NCBI GenBank assembly: GCA_031254175.1
Contig: JAIRUY010000186.1
Span: 1 to 7,395 of the forward strand
DNA: 7,395 nt
Direction: 5' to 3'
Source: Treponema sp.
GTDB taxonomy: Bacteria; Spirochaetota; Spirochaetia; Treponematales; Breznakiellaceae
The stretch's first letter is position 1. Every line of letters begins with the position of its first letter. Under the pieces are notes generated by a model. That model was not told the origin of the DNA. It worked only from the letters and a program-made list of their open reading frames with translations, and did not search any database. Position numbers and translations under genes: made by a program. This document shows positions 1 through 6,378 of the stretch, in pieces.

Positions 1-1
1 T

Positions 2-775
2 TCTTCTTCCATTGTTTCATTCGTGCGATTTTTTTCCCTGCCAATAAAAAAAGAAATATTGCTGGATATCCGCCGCCAGGTTTTTGCGCATCCAACTGCG
101 CAAACCGCAGAAGAGAGAACCACACTTTCAATGGCCGCTGCTGCCACAGAAAGCAAAGGAGTGGAACTTCATCAAAAAGGGCTTGAATTGTATGCTGAGG
201 CTGTAGATCCCAAATGGCGGGAACGGCAGAATTCCGGCGGGCAAAACAAACAGCATAACAACAGGCAAAATAAACAAAATGATGACAACATTCTGTCAAA
301 ACCCTGCTCCATAAACAGTTCCAGCCTTGAAAAAATAGCGCTGGAATATGCAGAAAAAGATCACCTGCTTTCCATTTTAAACAGACTGCCCGGGAAAAAC
401 GGTCAGCGCTGGATTGTGCTTCCTTTTGAATTTAATGAAAAAAACCGGCAATTCAGAATGTCTTTGCGAATTCTGCTTGAAGAAAAAAAACAAAACCATG
501 TTCTTTTAATGGCGTTGGATATTGTTGAAACCGGCAATACCAAAGAAAAGCGCTCGTGTTTTATCATTGACACAGCAAATAATCATAAAAACAGACTGTC
601 TGTTTTTATGAACAGCAACATCCTTCCAAAAGATCTTTCTTCTCTCAAGGGCGAATTGTCATCGCTTTTGGACATTCCTCCTGAACACATTTTTATTAAA
701 GCAGGGGCAGATGATTTTCCTTTTGAAGCGGACAGCGCAGAGGAAACTTTTACTTCGATAGACGAGGCGTTTTAA
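2..775 (+). CDS. FliK-like flagellar hook-length-control-related protein, 5' truncated by the window edge
   Basis: Only the C-terminal 257 residues are visible. A GTG at 23 could open a 250-residue ORF, but the frame stays open to the window edge, no Shine-Dalgarno sequence precedes the GTG, and the upstream residues (SSSIVSF) run smoothly into a conserved-looking hydrophobic segment. I therefore treat the gene as partial. Counting from the GTG, residues 1-60 are an Ala-rich, mostly helical segment, 69-90 a low-complexity Gln/Asn/Lys linker, and about 100-250 a compact domain. That domain has a WIVLPFEF strand (130-137), an alternating strand pattern, the segment LPKDLSSLKGELSSLL (201-216) and an acidic tail ending TSIDEAF. 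This layout resembles the C-terminal domain of FliK-type proteins. The next gene, a FlhB C-terminal domain 3 nt downstream, supports the call, since FliK acts on that domain during the export switch. No signal peptide is expected. Assignment is by fold pattern and context; a plain hypothetical protein is the alternative. Confidence 0.6.
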   Translation, partial: SSSIVSFVRFFSLPIKKEILLDIRRQVFAHPTAQTAEERTTLSMAAAATESKGVELHQKGLELYAEAVDPKWRERQNSGGQNKQHNNRQNKQNDDNILSKPCSINSSSLEKIALEYAEKDHLLSILNRLPGKNGQRWIVLPFEFNEKNRQFRMSLRILLEEKKQNHVLLMALDIVETGNTKEKRSCFIIDTANNHKNRLSVFMNSNILPKDLSSLKGELSSLLDIPPEHIFIKAGADDFPFEADSAEETFTSIDEAF

Positions 776-778
776 ACC

Positions 779-1033
779 ATGAAAAGGAAAATAGCCGCAG
801 CAATCGGATATTCCAAAGATGACCCTGCGCCTGTTTTGCTGGCATCAGGCAAGAACAAAAAAGCAGAACAAATCATTGCAATTGCACAACAAGCGGGAAT
901 CTCCGTAGTAGAGGACGCCTCTTTAGCCGCTCTGCTGGAATCAAACGTAGAGCCGGGAGATTTTATTCCGCCATGGTGCTGGGAAACTGCCGCAAAAATA
1001 CTCGCCTTTGTTTTGAAAGCAGAGGAAACATAA
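779..1033 (+). CDS. Stand-alone FlhB C-terminal-domain protein (FlhB-like/FlhX type)
   Basis: This 84-residue protein matches the cytoplasmic C-terminal domain of the flagellar export gate protein FlhB (EscU/YscU family) and lacks the four N-terminal membrane helices. Family signatures in order are: AAAIGYSKDDPAPVLLASGK (6-25), like the AVALKY...aP.V.akG block; EQIIAIAQQAGISVVED (30-46), like kI...A...gIPvved; LAALL (49-53); and GDFIPPWCWETAAKILAFVL (60-79), like G..IP......va.ilafv. It begins just after where the NPTH self-cleavage site lies in full FlhB, so it corresponds roughly to the cleaved fragment. The ATG lies 3 nt after the upstream stop, with GAGG at 764-767 inside the upstream gene, which suggests translational coupling. 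Stand-alone FlhB-C proteins are known beside a FliK-like gene in some Firmicutes (the ylqG-ylqH pair) and as FlhX in epsilonproteobacteria, where one can stand in for the FlhB C-terminal part. Its role here is inferred as accessory to the flagellar export switch. Confidence 0.88.
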   Translation: MKRKIAAAIGYSKDDPAPVLLASGKNKKAEQIIAIAQQAGISVVEDASLAALLESNVEPGDFIPPWCWETAAKILAFVLKAEET

Positions 1034-1064
1034 GTGATTGATTTATAATCTCAGCTTATTTTTT
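1030..1064 (+). terminator. Probable intrinsic terminator shared by the convergent flhB-like and kinase genes
   Basis: ATAAG (1030-1034) pairs with CTTAT (1055-1059), TGA (1035-1037) with TCA (1051-1053), and GATT (1040-1043) with AATC (1047-1050) around a TAT loop. Two T (1038-1039) and one G (1054) are bulged. Six T follow at 1059-1064, giving the plus-strand transcript a U tract. On the other strand the hairpin is followed only by a short, interrupted T stretch, so termination of the kinase transcript here is less certain. The stem is AT-rich and imperfect. Confidence 0.5.
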
Positions 1065-3410
1065 GGGCATATAATGTTTTAACACTTGCAGCACTTCATT
1101 CAAATCCAGCGGTTTCCCGATATGTCCATTCATTCCTGCATCAAGACATTTATCAATATCTTCCTTAAAAACATTGGCGGTCATTGCTATTATCGGAACA
1201 CCTTTTTGGTTTTTTTGTTTAGTTTCAAATTCACGAATTTTGTGTGTTGCTTCAAGACCGTCCATCTCAGGCATTTGCATATCCATAAAAATAAGATCAT
1301 AACTGTCAGGAGCGGCGCTGTACATTTTTACAGCTTCTGCGCCGTTAACAGCACAGTCAATCATAAGTTTTGTCGGCTCCAGCAGAGAGAGTACAATTTC
1401 GCGGTTGATCTCAACATCCTCAGCCAGTAAAAGACGGCAGCCCTGAAAAGATACAGCCGCCTCCAAATCAATTTCTCCGCCCTTTTTTGCATTCCTGTTT
1501 ATAAATTCGTTTTCATCTGCAGCACGTCTAAGCTGAACAGTAAAAGTAAACAAGGCCCCTTTGCCCAGTTCTGATTCGACGCAGATTTTACTGCCCATCA
1601 TTTGGACAATTTGTTTACTGATCGCAAGACCAAGGCCTGTGCCCCCAAACTTGCGTGAAATGCTTACTTCTGCCTGCTCAAAAGATGCAAACAGGCGCGA
1701 CATTTGCTCAGCGCTAAGTCCAATTCCGGTATCTTTTACTTCAATTTTTATTGTACATAAACCGTCTTCTTCGCTGATGCGTATAGCTTTTAGCCAAATT
1801 GAACCGTTTTCCGGCGTAAATTTAACGGCGTTGCTAAGCAGATTGGTGATTACCTGAGTCACCCGTTGATCATCGCCAATCAAAACTTGCGGGATATCAG
1901 CATCCAAGTAAAGCGAAAACTGCTGTTTTTTTTCTTCTATACGGAAACCGATGACATTTATTGCTTTCTCCAGCATCTTTTCAAATTCAAATTCCGCAGA
2001 AAACAGTTCAAATTTGCCTGCTTCAATTTTTGACATATCAAGAACATCATTGATAACACCCAAAAGATGCGAGGAAGCGCCTTCAATTTTATTAAAAGCA
2101 TAATCTTTTTTTTCGATTGTTTTAGCGGTTTTGCCTATTTGCGTCATACCAATAATTGCATTCATCGGGGTACGCATTTCATGACTCATATTGGAAAGAA
2201 AAATACTTTTTGCGTAACTGGCTGCCTGCGCTTTTCCCAAAGCTTGATCCAGTTCCATAGCTGTCGCGCGCAGGCTTAATGTCAGATCGTTGCGGAGCAT
2301 GGCATGGGCAATTAATACACTGCCGGAGCGTAGAATTGATTCTTCGTTTTCGGTAAATACACGCTCTTTGCGGCAATCATCGAATCCTACAAAACCCCAA
2401 AACTTTTCTCTTAAAAAAACAGGGACAATCAGAATGGAAACGATGCCCTGCGGAGCCAGCTGCGCCTGCGTATTGGCATCCATTTCGCGCACAAGACCAT
2501 TAACACTTTTCCCGTTTGAAAGTTTCTCTTCCCATCCGGGCATATTATCTTCGTACGAAATATCTATTGTATATTCATTATTTTGCTGCGGCTCGGCGCC
2601 CTCAGACCATTCATACAACTGCGTACTGTAAAGCCTGCCGTCATCTCCGCTGTGATTTCTCCAAATATACACGCGGTCAGCATTTACTGCCCTGCCCATC
2701 ATTTCCAAACAGCGCCATAAAGATTTATCAAATTCATCAACTTCTGCTTCGAGCAGAATGTTGGCTACATAGTTTATTGTGTTAAGAAGACTTGAGCGGT
2801 ATTTTTGCGCCTCACGGTATTTTATTGTTTGCTCGTTGCGGTTAATTGCATTGGCCAGCATCAAACTGACAGAACGAAGAAGGCTAATTTCGTCTACAGA
2901 GATTGAGCGTTCCCGCTGACAATCGTCAAAGCTGACCCACCCCCAAAAAGAATTTTGTAAAAACACCGGGATTGCAAAGACAGACTTCATGCCATGCATC
3001 TTTATCCGTTCCTGCTCTTCAACTGACAAATCGTCCAGAGTACCGTTTACACATTCATTTTTTACAAATTTCGCTGTCCATCCGGGAATTTGACTGTAAG
3101 AGAAAACCGCTTTTTCTTCAACAGGATTTGTCCGCCGGCCAACATTGGTCTGCCACTCAAAAAGCATTTCATAGAAAAGACTGCCTTCTATCAACCTGTT
3201 CTGCCAAATATAACCACGATCTGCACCAAGACAATTAGCCAGAATTTTCATACTCTTAAGAACCGAAACTTCAAACGTGTCTTCGTTAATCGCTTCCAGT
3301 AAAATTTGCGCAGTATCATTTACTGACTGCAAAAGACGTTTCTGGTATTCCAGTTTCAGCGCATCAATATCAGGATTTTTAAAATCGTCTTTGCTAACCG
3401 AATCTGGCAT
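1056..3410 (-). CDS. Cytoplasmic hybrid sensor histidine kinase: GAF-GAF-HisKA-HATPase-receiver
   Basis: 784 residues with no signal peptide or membrane helix. Two GAF-type sensor domains (about 25-192 and 205-372) share YIW, PGW, VNG and FWG(W/F)V(S/G)FDDC motifs. A helical linker (375-400) leads to HisKA with SHEMRTPMNAIIGM and phosphoacceptor His410. The ATPase domain has the N-box (N523, N527), DTGIG (560-564), LFASFEQ (573-579) and FGGTGLGLA (588-596), so it looks catalytically complete. The receiver (about 658-780) has acidic E664/D665, phosphoacceptor Asp710 in FMDMQMPEMDG, Thr744 and Lys766. There is no HPt or DNA-binding output, so signals should pass by phosphorelay to a partner not in this window. 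The ligand is unknown. The ATG is the first possible start because an in-frame TAG lies 6 nt upstream of it; a weak GAG at 3417-3415 could be a ribosome site. It is convergent with the flagellar pair and divergent from the exported peptidase gene. The kinase class is certain; its target is not. Confidence 0.96.
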   Translation of the reverse strand: MPDSVSKDDFKNPDIDALKLEYQKRLLQSVNDTAQILLEAINEDTFEVSVLKSMKILANCLGADRGYIWQNRLIEGSLFYEMLFEWQTNVGRRTNPVEEKAVFSYSQIPGWTAKFVKNECVNGTLDDLSVEEQERIKMHGMKSVFAIPVFLQNSFWGWVSFDDCQRERSISVDEISLLRSVSLMLANAINRNEQTIKYREAQKYRSSLLNTINYVANILLEAEVDEFDKSLWRCLEMMGRAVNADRVYIWRNHSGDDGRLYSTQLYEWSEGAEPQQNNEYTIDISYEDNMPGWEEKLSNGKSVNGLVREMDANTQAQLAPQGIVSILIVPVFLREKFWGFVGFDDCRKERVFTENEESILRSGSVLIAHAMLRNDLTLSLRATAMELDQALGKAQAASYAKSIFLSNMSHEMRTPMNAIIGMTQIGKTAKTIEKKDYAFNKIEGASSHLLGVINDVLDMSKIEAGKFELFSAEFEFEKMLEKAINVIGFRIEEKKQQFSLYLDADIPQVLIGDDQRVTQVITNLLSNAVKFTPENGSIWLKAIRISEEDGLCTIKIEVKDTGIGLSAEQMSRLFASFEQAEVSISRKFGGTGLGLAISKQIVQMMGSKICVESELGKGALFTFTVQLRRAADENEFINRNAKKGGEIDLEAAVSFQGCRLLLAEDVEINREIVLSLLEPTKLMIDCAVNGAEAVKMYSAAPDSYDLIFMDMQMPEMDGLEATHKIREFETKQKNQKGVPIIAMTANVFKEDIDKCLDAGMNGHIGKPLDLNEVLQVLKHYMPKK

Positions 3411-3418
3411 TTCACTCT

Positions 3419-3448
3419 ATTTTAACTCATTTGTGAATAACTATTCAA
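3419..3448 (-). promoter_or_regulatory. Possible sigma70-type promoter of the histidine kinase gene
   Basis: Read on the minus strand, TTGAAT (3448-3443) is followed after 18 nt by TAAAAT (3424-3419), matching the -35 and -10 consensus at 4/6 and 5/6. The -10 ends 8 nt before the ATG, so transcription would start at or within a few bases of the start codon. The weak GAG before the ATG would then lie mostly outside the mRNA. AT-rich DNA yields such matches by chance, so this is tentative. Confidence 0.35.
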
Positions 3449-3455
3449 GTTAAAA
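3420..3455. promoter_or_regulatory. Nested inverted repeats in the divergent intergenic region (possible operator)
   Basis: TTTTAACT (3420-3427) and AGTTAAAA (3448-3455) form a perfect 8-bp inverted repeat. Inside it, TGAATA (3434-3439) and TATTCA (3442-3447) form a 6-bp inverted repeat around AC, a 14-bp near-palindrome. The arms overlap both hexamers of the possible kinase promoter and lie upstream of the divergent peptidase gene. A dimeric regulator bound here could affect both genes. The two repeats are not concentric (6 nt between left arms, none between right arms), and AT-richness makes chance plausible. Confidence 0.35.
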
Positions 3456-3477
3456 GAAAGAAAGTAATATAAAGAAC

Positions 3478-3481
3478 AGGA
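3478..3481 (+). promoter_or_regulatory. Shine-Dalgarno AGGA of the exported peptidase gene
   Basis: AGGA lies 6 nt before the ATG at 3488 and fixes that start; an in-frame TAA at 3470-3472 excludes any earlier one. It contrasts with the two genes to the right, which lack a clear ribosome site. Confidence 0.65.
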
Positions 3482-3487
3482 ATTTTA

Positions 3488-6328
3488 ATGAGATACAAGT
3501 TTATATGGATTTTTTTGGCGCTGTTTTTTTTTGGCTTGTTTCCGGCTGCGGCTCAGGAGGCGCTTTTTAAGCCTTTTACTTCATTAAGAGTTATAAAAAC
3601 AGAATATTTTGATATTATCTTTCCCTCAGAATCTGAATCATCCGCGCGCCAACTGGCTTCTTACGCGGATCAGGTTTATGAATATGTAAGCTCGCTTTTG
3701 GGCATTGTTATACCCGGCCGCATTCCTGTAACCTTCACACCCCATACAGATATGTTTAACGGTTATTTCAGCCGGACTTCCAATCATATTGTACTTTTTG
3801 ACACACCGATGGATATTGAATGGACTGCTTTTGCCGACAATCTTAAAGGGCTTTTCCTTCATGAATTAACTCATGCAATTTCCCTGAACTCAAGAAGTCC
3901 TTTCTATCAGTTCATGCATCGTATTTTTGGCAATTGGGTCAGCCCGACATGGATTAACGCGCCATTATTTATGGTAGAAGGAGTTACTATAAGTTTTGAA
4001 AGCCTTGACGGCACCGGCAGGGCAAACGATCCGCTGGCAAAACATTATCTGCGTCAGGCAATTCACGAAGGAAAACTCCTTACGCCGTTTCAGGCTTCCG
4101 GCGTATACGATCGTCCCATTCAGCCCAGCGGATATTACTATGAATACGGCGGGCTTTTTTCGTCATGGCTTCAACAGACATACGGAATGGAAAAATACGC
4201 GCAATTGTGGCAATCAATGGGACGAACAAGCCGTTTTTCATTTTTTGTTTACAGATCAGGTTTTTATAGAATTTTTAAAAACACATACAACATTGATTTT
4301 ATTGATGCATGGAATGCCTTTGGCGCTTCAATGACTTTAAACAATCTTGAGACAAACAACGATGAACTTCTTCCTGTAAAATACCGTTATTTTTCAGAGA
4401 AGGAACAGTTTATCAGGAGTTTAACTGCCAGAGGAAACAACCTTTATTACATTAACAGTACAGAAAGAAAAATCGGCATATATGATACTCTGACCGGAAC
4501 AATACGAACTTTTAACACCAGTTACCTCGCCTATGATCTTGATGTTTCCGCTGACGGCACAACTTTGCTTTTATCAGGTTATCGAAACATAGAAAGCAGA
4601 TACCTCGCGGCTGTTACTGAATATAAAACAGACGGCCGCAATACAGGACGCGCAATTGAAGGTCTTTACAAGGCGCGGTATTTTCGCGGCGGAGTAATCG
4701 GCATACGCTCTGATTTGCATAATACCTGCATCGTATACGAAGATTTTAACGGCAAACGTGAAATTCTTCTGCGCGGAAATCAAGAGTTGATATTCTCAGG
4801 CCCTCAGGTGATTGATGATGAGCGGATAGTTTTTATTGCCGCTCAAAGAGGAGAAAGAAAACTTTGGCTTTACAACTATGTTTCACAGGAACTTTTCCAA
4901 ATCGAAAGCTCAGACGGCAGCGGCGAATACCGGTCTTATATTCGCGGCCTTTATGTGTCAGAGGGAAAACTTTTTTTTAGCCACAATTCGGATGACCGCA
5001 TGTATAAATTGGGATTGATTGATCTTGATACAATGCAGGCAACATTCAGCAGCAGGGATTTTTCCGGCGGTGTTTTTAATCCTGTATCAACAGGTGATTC
5101 TGTTTATTATCTGGGAACTTTTGTTTCCCGTAACAGCCTTTTGCGTTTTCCGGAAAAAGTCAGTTCCCTGTCGGGAATACAAAATGATTTACATTTTGTT
5201 AAACTGGAACCTGCAGAAGAAAGGCAATACCTTATACATGGCAGCAATGAATATATTGAGCCGCTCTATTCTGAACATTCAAAAACATATATGGGCATAA
5301 AGTACATGAATCCATTTAACTTTTGGTTTCCGGTGCCCTTGATCCGGATATATGAGAATAATGACAAGCCCGGCATCCGGCTGGATGGCGGCGGAATTTT
5401 TTCGTTAATGACCGATCCCACCGACAGAAACATGATAATTACAATGGTTAATGCTGATATTCGTTATAAAATGGCAAGCATAGACATGTTTTCATGGCAG
5501 AATAACATCCTCGGTTTTCCACTAACATTGAATTTTTCCGATACAGTAGTAGAATCTGCCAACAATCCGTATCGATCTACAAATGTCAGCCTCAACGGCA
5601 GTATATTCTGGAGTTCGGGATTATTAGCAAACAGATTTTCACTTGGCGGAGGCTATGTCCGTAATGCAAACCATGAAAATGACAAGGGCGCTTATCAGTG
5701 GAATGAAACAGGAAAAGGATTTTATCTTCATACAGGCTATTCGTTTTCGTATCACAAACTGTTCAGCCTGCAATTCAGCGGTATCAGCCTTTTAAATAAT
5801 TTTGCGCCGCGCGCCGATGGAGTATTCCGCATAAACGCTGAAACAAGGTTTCCAGTTAATTTTATTTTTTACGGCGCCTATGACGAAAGAGGAATGGATT
5901 TGCACGGAATATCGAACACTTACAGTTCAACACTGGTAACTGGTTTTACCATGAATGAATACAGTCATCCTTTTGGGCTTAATCTTGCCTGGCTTGCGGG
6001 AAGCGAATTTGCTGTGGGGTTATTTTCATTTCAGATACAAAGAAATCTTTCTCATCTGTATTTTAACAATGTCTTTGGAACTCTTGCGTTGAGGAATCAA
6101 ATTTATGACAGTAAAGGTCATCAGGATGCTGAGGGATACCAAATAGGCGATTACCGTATTATTCAGTCATTGATGTTAAAACTTGGCGTAAAAATGTCTT
6201 TTTTTCCTCTTGTAAAATTCCCGGCAACAATTGAACCTTATGTTTCAGGGGCATGGAAATTTTCCAATACAATTACCGGAGAAAAATCCCAGTTGGCTTT
6301 TGATTGGGGTTTAAATCTTTCTTACTGA
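3488..6328 (+). CDS. Exported gluzincin-type metallopeptidase / beta-propeller / outer-membrane beta-barrel protein
   Basis: 946 residues. A Sec signal peptide occupies 1-22: Arg2 and Lys4, a hydrophobic core rich in Phe, and an AAA cleavage site before Gln23. A peptidase-MA-like domain follows (about 30-285), with zinc motif HELTH (His125, Glu126, His129) and a probable third ligand, Glu164 in FMVEG, then GTGR (175-178) and a YEYGGLF segment (218-224). This order is typical of exported HExxH proteins with a P.W..EG segment. Residues about 300-560 contain at least five similar units that alternate strands and turns, one with a TolB/PD40-like DVSADGTTLLLSG, suggesting a beta-propeller. Residues about 595-946 alternate polar and hydrophobic/aromatic residues, are rich in Gly, Asn, Tyr and Phe, and end in aromatic Tyr (DWGLNLSY), as expected for a beta-barrel inserted by BamA. 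The protein is therefore probably anchored in the outer membrane, with its soluble domains periplasmic or surface-exposed. Substrate is unknown. The zinc motif is clear; the propeller and barrel are inferred from residue pattern. Confidence 0.85.
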   Translation: MRYKFIWIFLALFFFGLFPAAAQEALFKPFTSLRVIKTEYFDIIFPSESESSARQLASYADQVYEYVSSLLGIVIPGRIPVTFTPHTDMFNGYFSRTSNHIVLFDTPMDIEWTAFADNLKGLFLHELTHAISLNSRSPFYQFMHRIFGNWVSPTWINAPLFMVEGVTISFESLDGTGRANDPLAKHYLRQAIHEGKLLTPFQASGVYDRPIQPSGYYYEYGGLFSSWLQQTYGMEKYAQLWQSMGRTSRFSFFVYRSGFYRIFKNTYNIDFIDAWNAFGASMTLNNLETNNDELLPVKYRYFSEKEQFIRSLTARGNNLYYINSTERKIGIYDTLTGTIRTFNTSYLAYDLDVSADGTTLLLSGYRNIESRYLAAVTEYKTDGRNTGRAIEGLYKARYFRGGVIGIRSDLHNTCIVYEDFNGKREILLRGNQELIFSGPQVIDDERIVFIAAQRGERKLWLYNYVSQELFQIESSDGSGEYRSYIRGLYVSEGKLFFSHNSDDRMYKLGLIDLDTMQATFSSRDFSGGVFNPVSTGDSVYYLGTFVSRNSLLRFPEKVSSLSGIQNDLHFVKLEPAEERQYLIHGSNEYIEPLYSEHSKTYMGIKYMNPFNFWFPVPLIRIYENNDKPGIRLDGGGIFSLMTDPTDRNMIITMVNADIRYKMASIDMFSWQNNILGFPLTLNFSDTVVESANNPYRSTNVSLNGSIFWSSGLLANRFSLGGGYVRNANHENDKGAYQWNETGKGFYLHTGYSFSYHKLFSLQFSGISLLNNFAPRADGVFRINAETRFPVNFIFYGAYDERGMDLHGISNTYSSTLVTGFTMNEYSHPFGLNLAWLAGSEFAVGLFSFQIQRNLSHLYFNNVFGTLALRNQIYDSKGHQDAEGYQIGDYRIIQSLMLKLGVKMSFFPLVKFPATIEPYVSGAWKFSNTITGEKSQLAFDWGLNLSY

Positions 6329-6342
6329 TATGACGGCTCTTA

Positions 6343-6371
6343 TTGCTTCACTTTTACAAGACCGTTATAAT
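6343..6371 (+). promoter_or_regulatory. Predicted sigma70-type promoter of the HAD phosphatase gene
   Basis: TTGCTT (6343-6348) and a perfect TATAAT (6366-6371) are separated by 17 nt. The -10 ends exactly 7 nt before the ATG at 6379, so the predicted transcript begins at or next to that A. The promoter lies between the upstream stop codon and this gene, giving the gene its own transcription start. Confidence 0.55.
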
Positions 6372-6378
6372 CTTCTTC

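Noticed and set aside
23..25. GTG at 23 as the true start of the first gene
   Set aside because: The frame is open to the window edge, there is no Shine-Dalgarno sequence before it, and the residues before it look like a continuation of the same hydrophobic segment.
2179..2376. Minus-strand open frame of 65 codons overlapping the kinase in another frame
   Set aside because: It overlaps the coiled linker and HisKA of the kinase out of frame, and its sequence has no protein-like pattern.
1086..3302. Several plus-strand open frames of 70-114 codons opposite the kinase gene
   Set aside because: They lie entirely antisense to a gene with every kinase motif intact, show no recognisable domain and lack convincing ribosome sites.
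3444..3473. Plus-strand promoter TTCAAG-18 nt-TATAAA for the peptidase gene
   Set aside because: The -35 matches only 3/6, and the predicted start near 3480 would fall within the Shine-Dalgarno sequence and remove it from the mRNA. The real promoter is not clear.
4574..5300. Open frames of 60-93 codons inside the peptidase gene on both strands
   Set aside because: They are shadows of a continuous 946-codon frame with a coherent protein pattern; none has a ribosome site or domain.
6343..6378. TTG at 6343 as the phosphatase start (12 extra residues)
   Set aside because: The extension LHFYKTVIIFF is not part of the HAD fold, the TTG coincides with a -35 hexamer, and the DNA between looks like a promoter.
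6329..6378. Intrinsic terminator after the peptidase gene
   Set aside because: Only a weak ACGG/CCGT pairing with a long loop and no following T run can be found.
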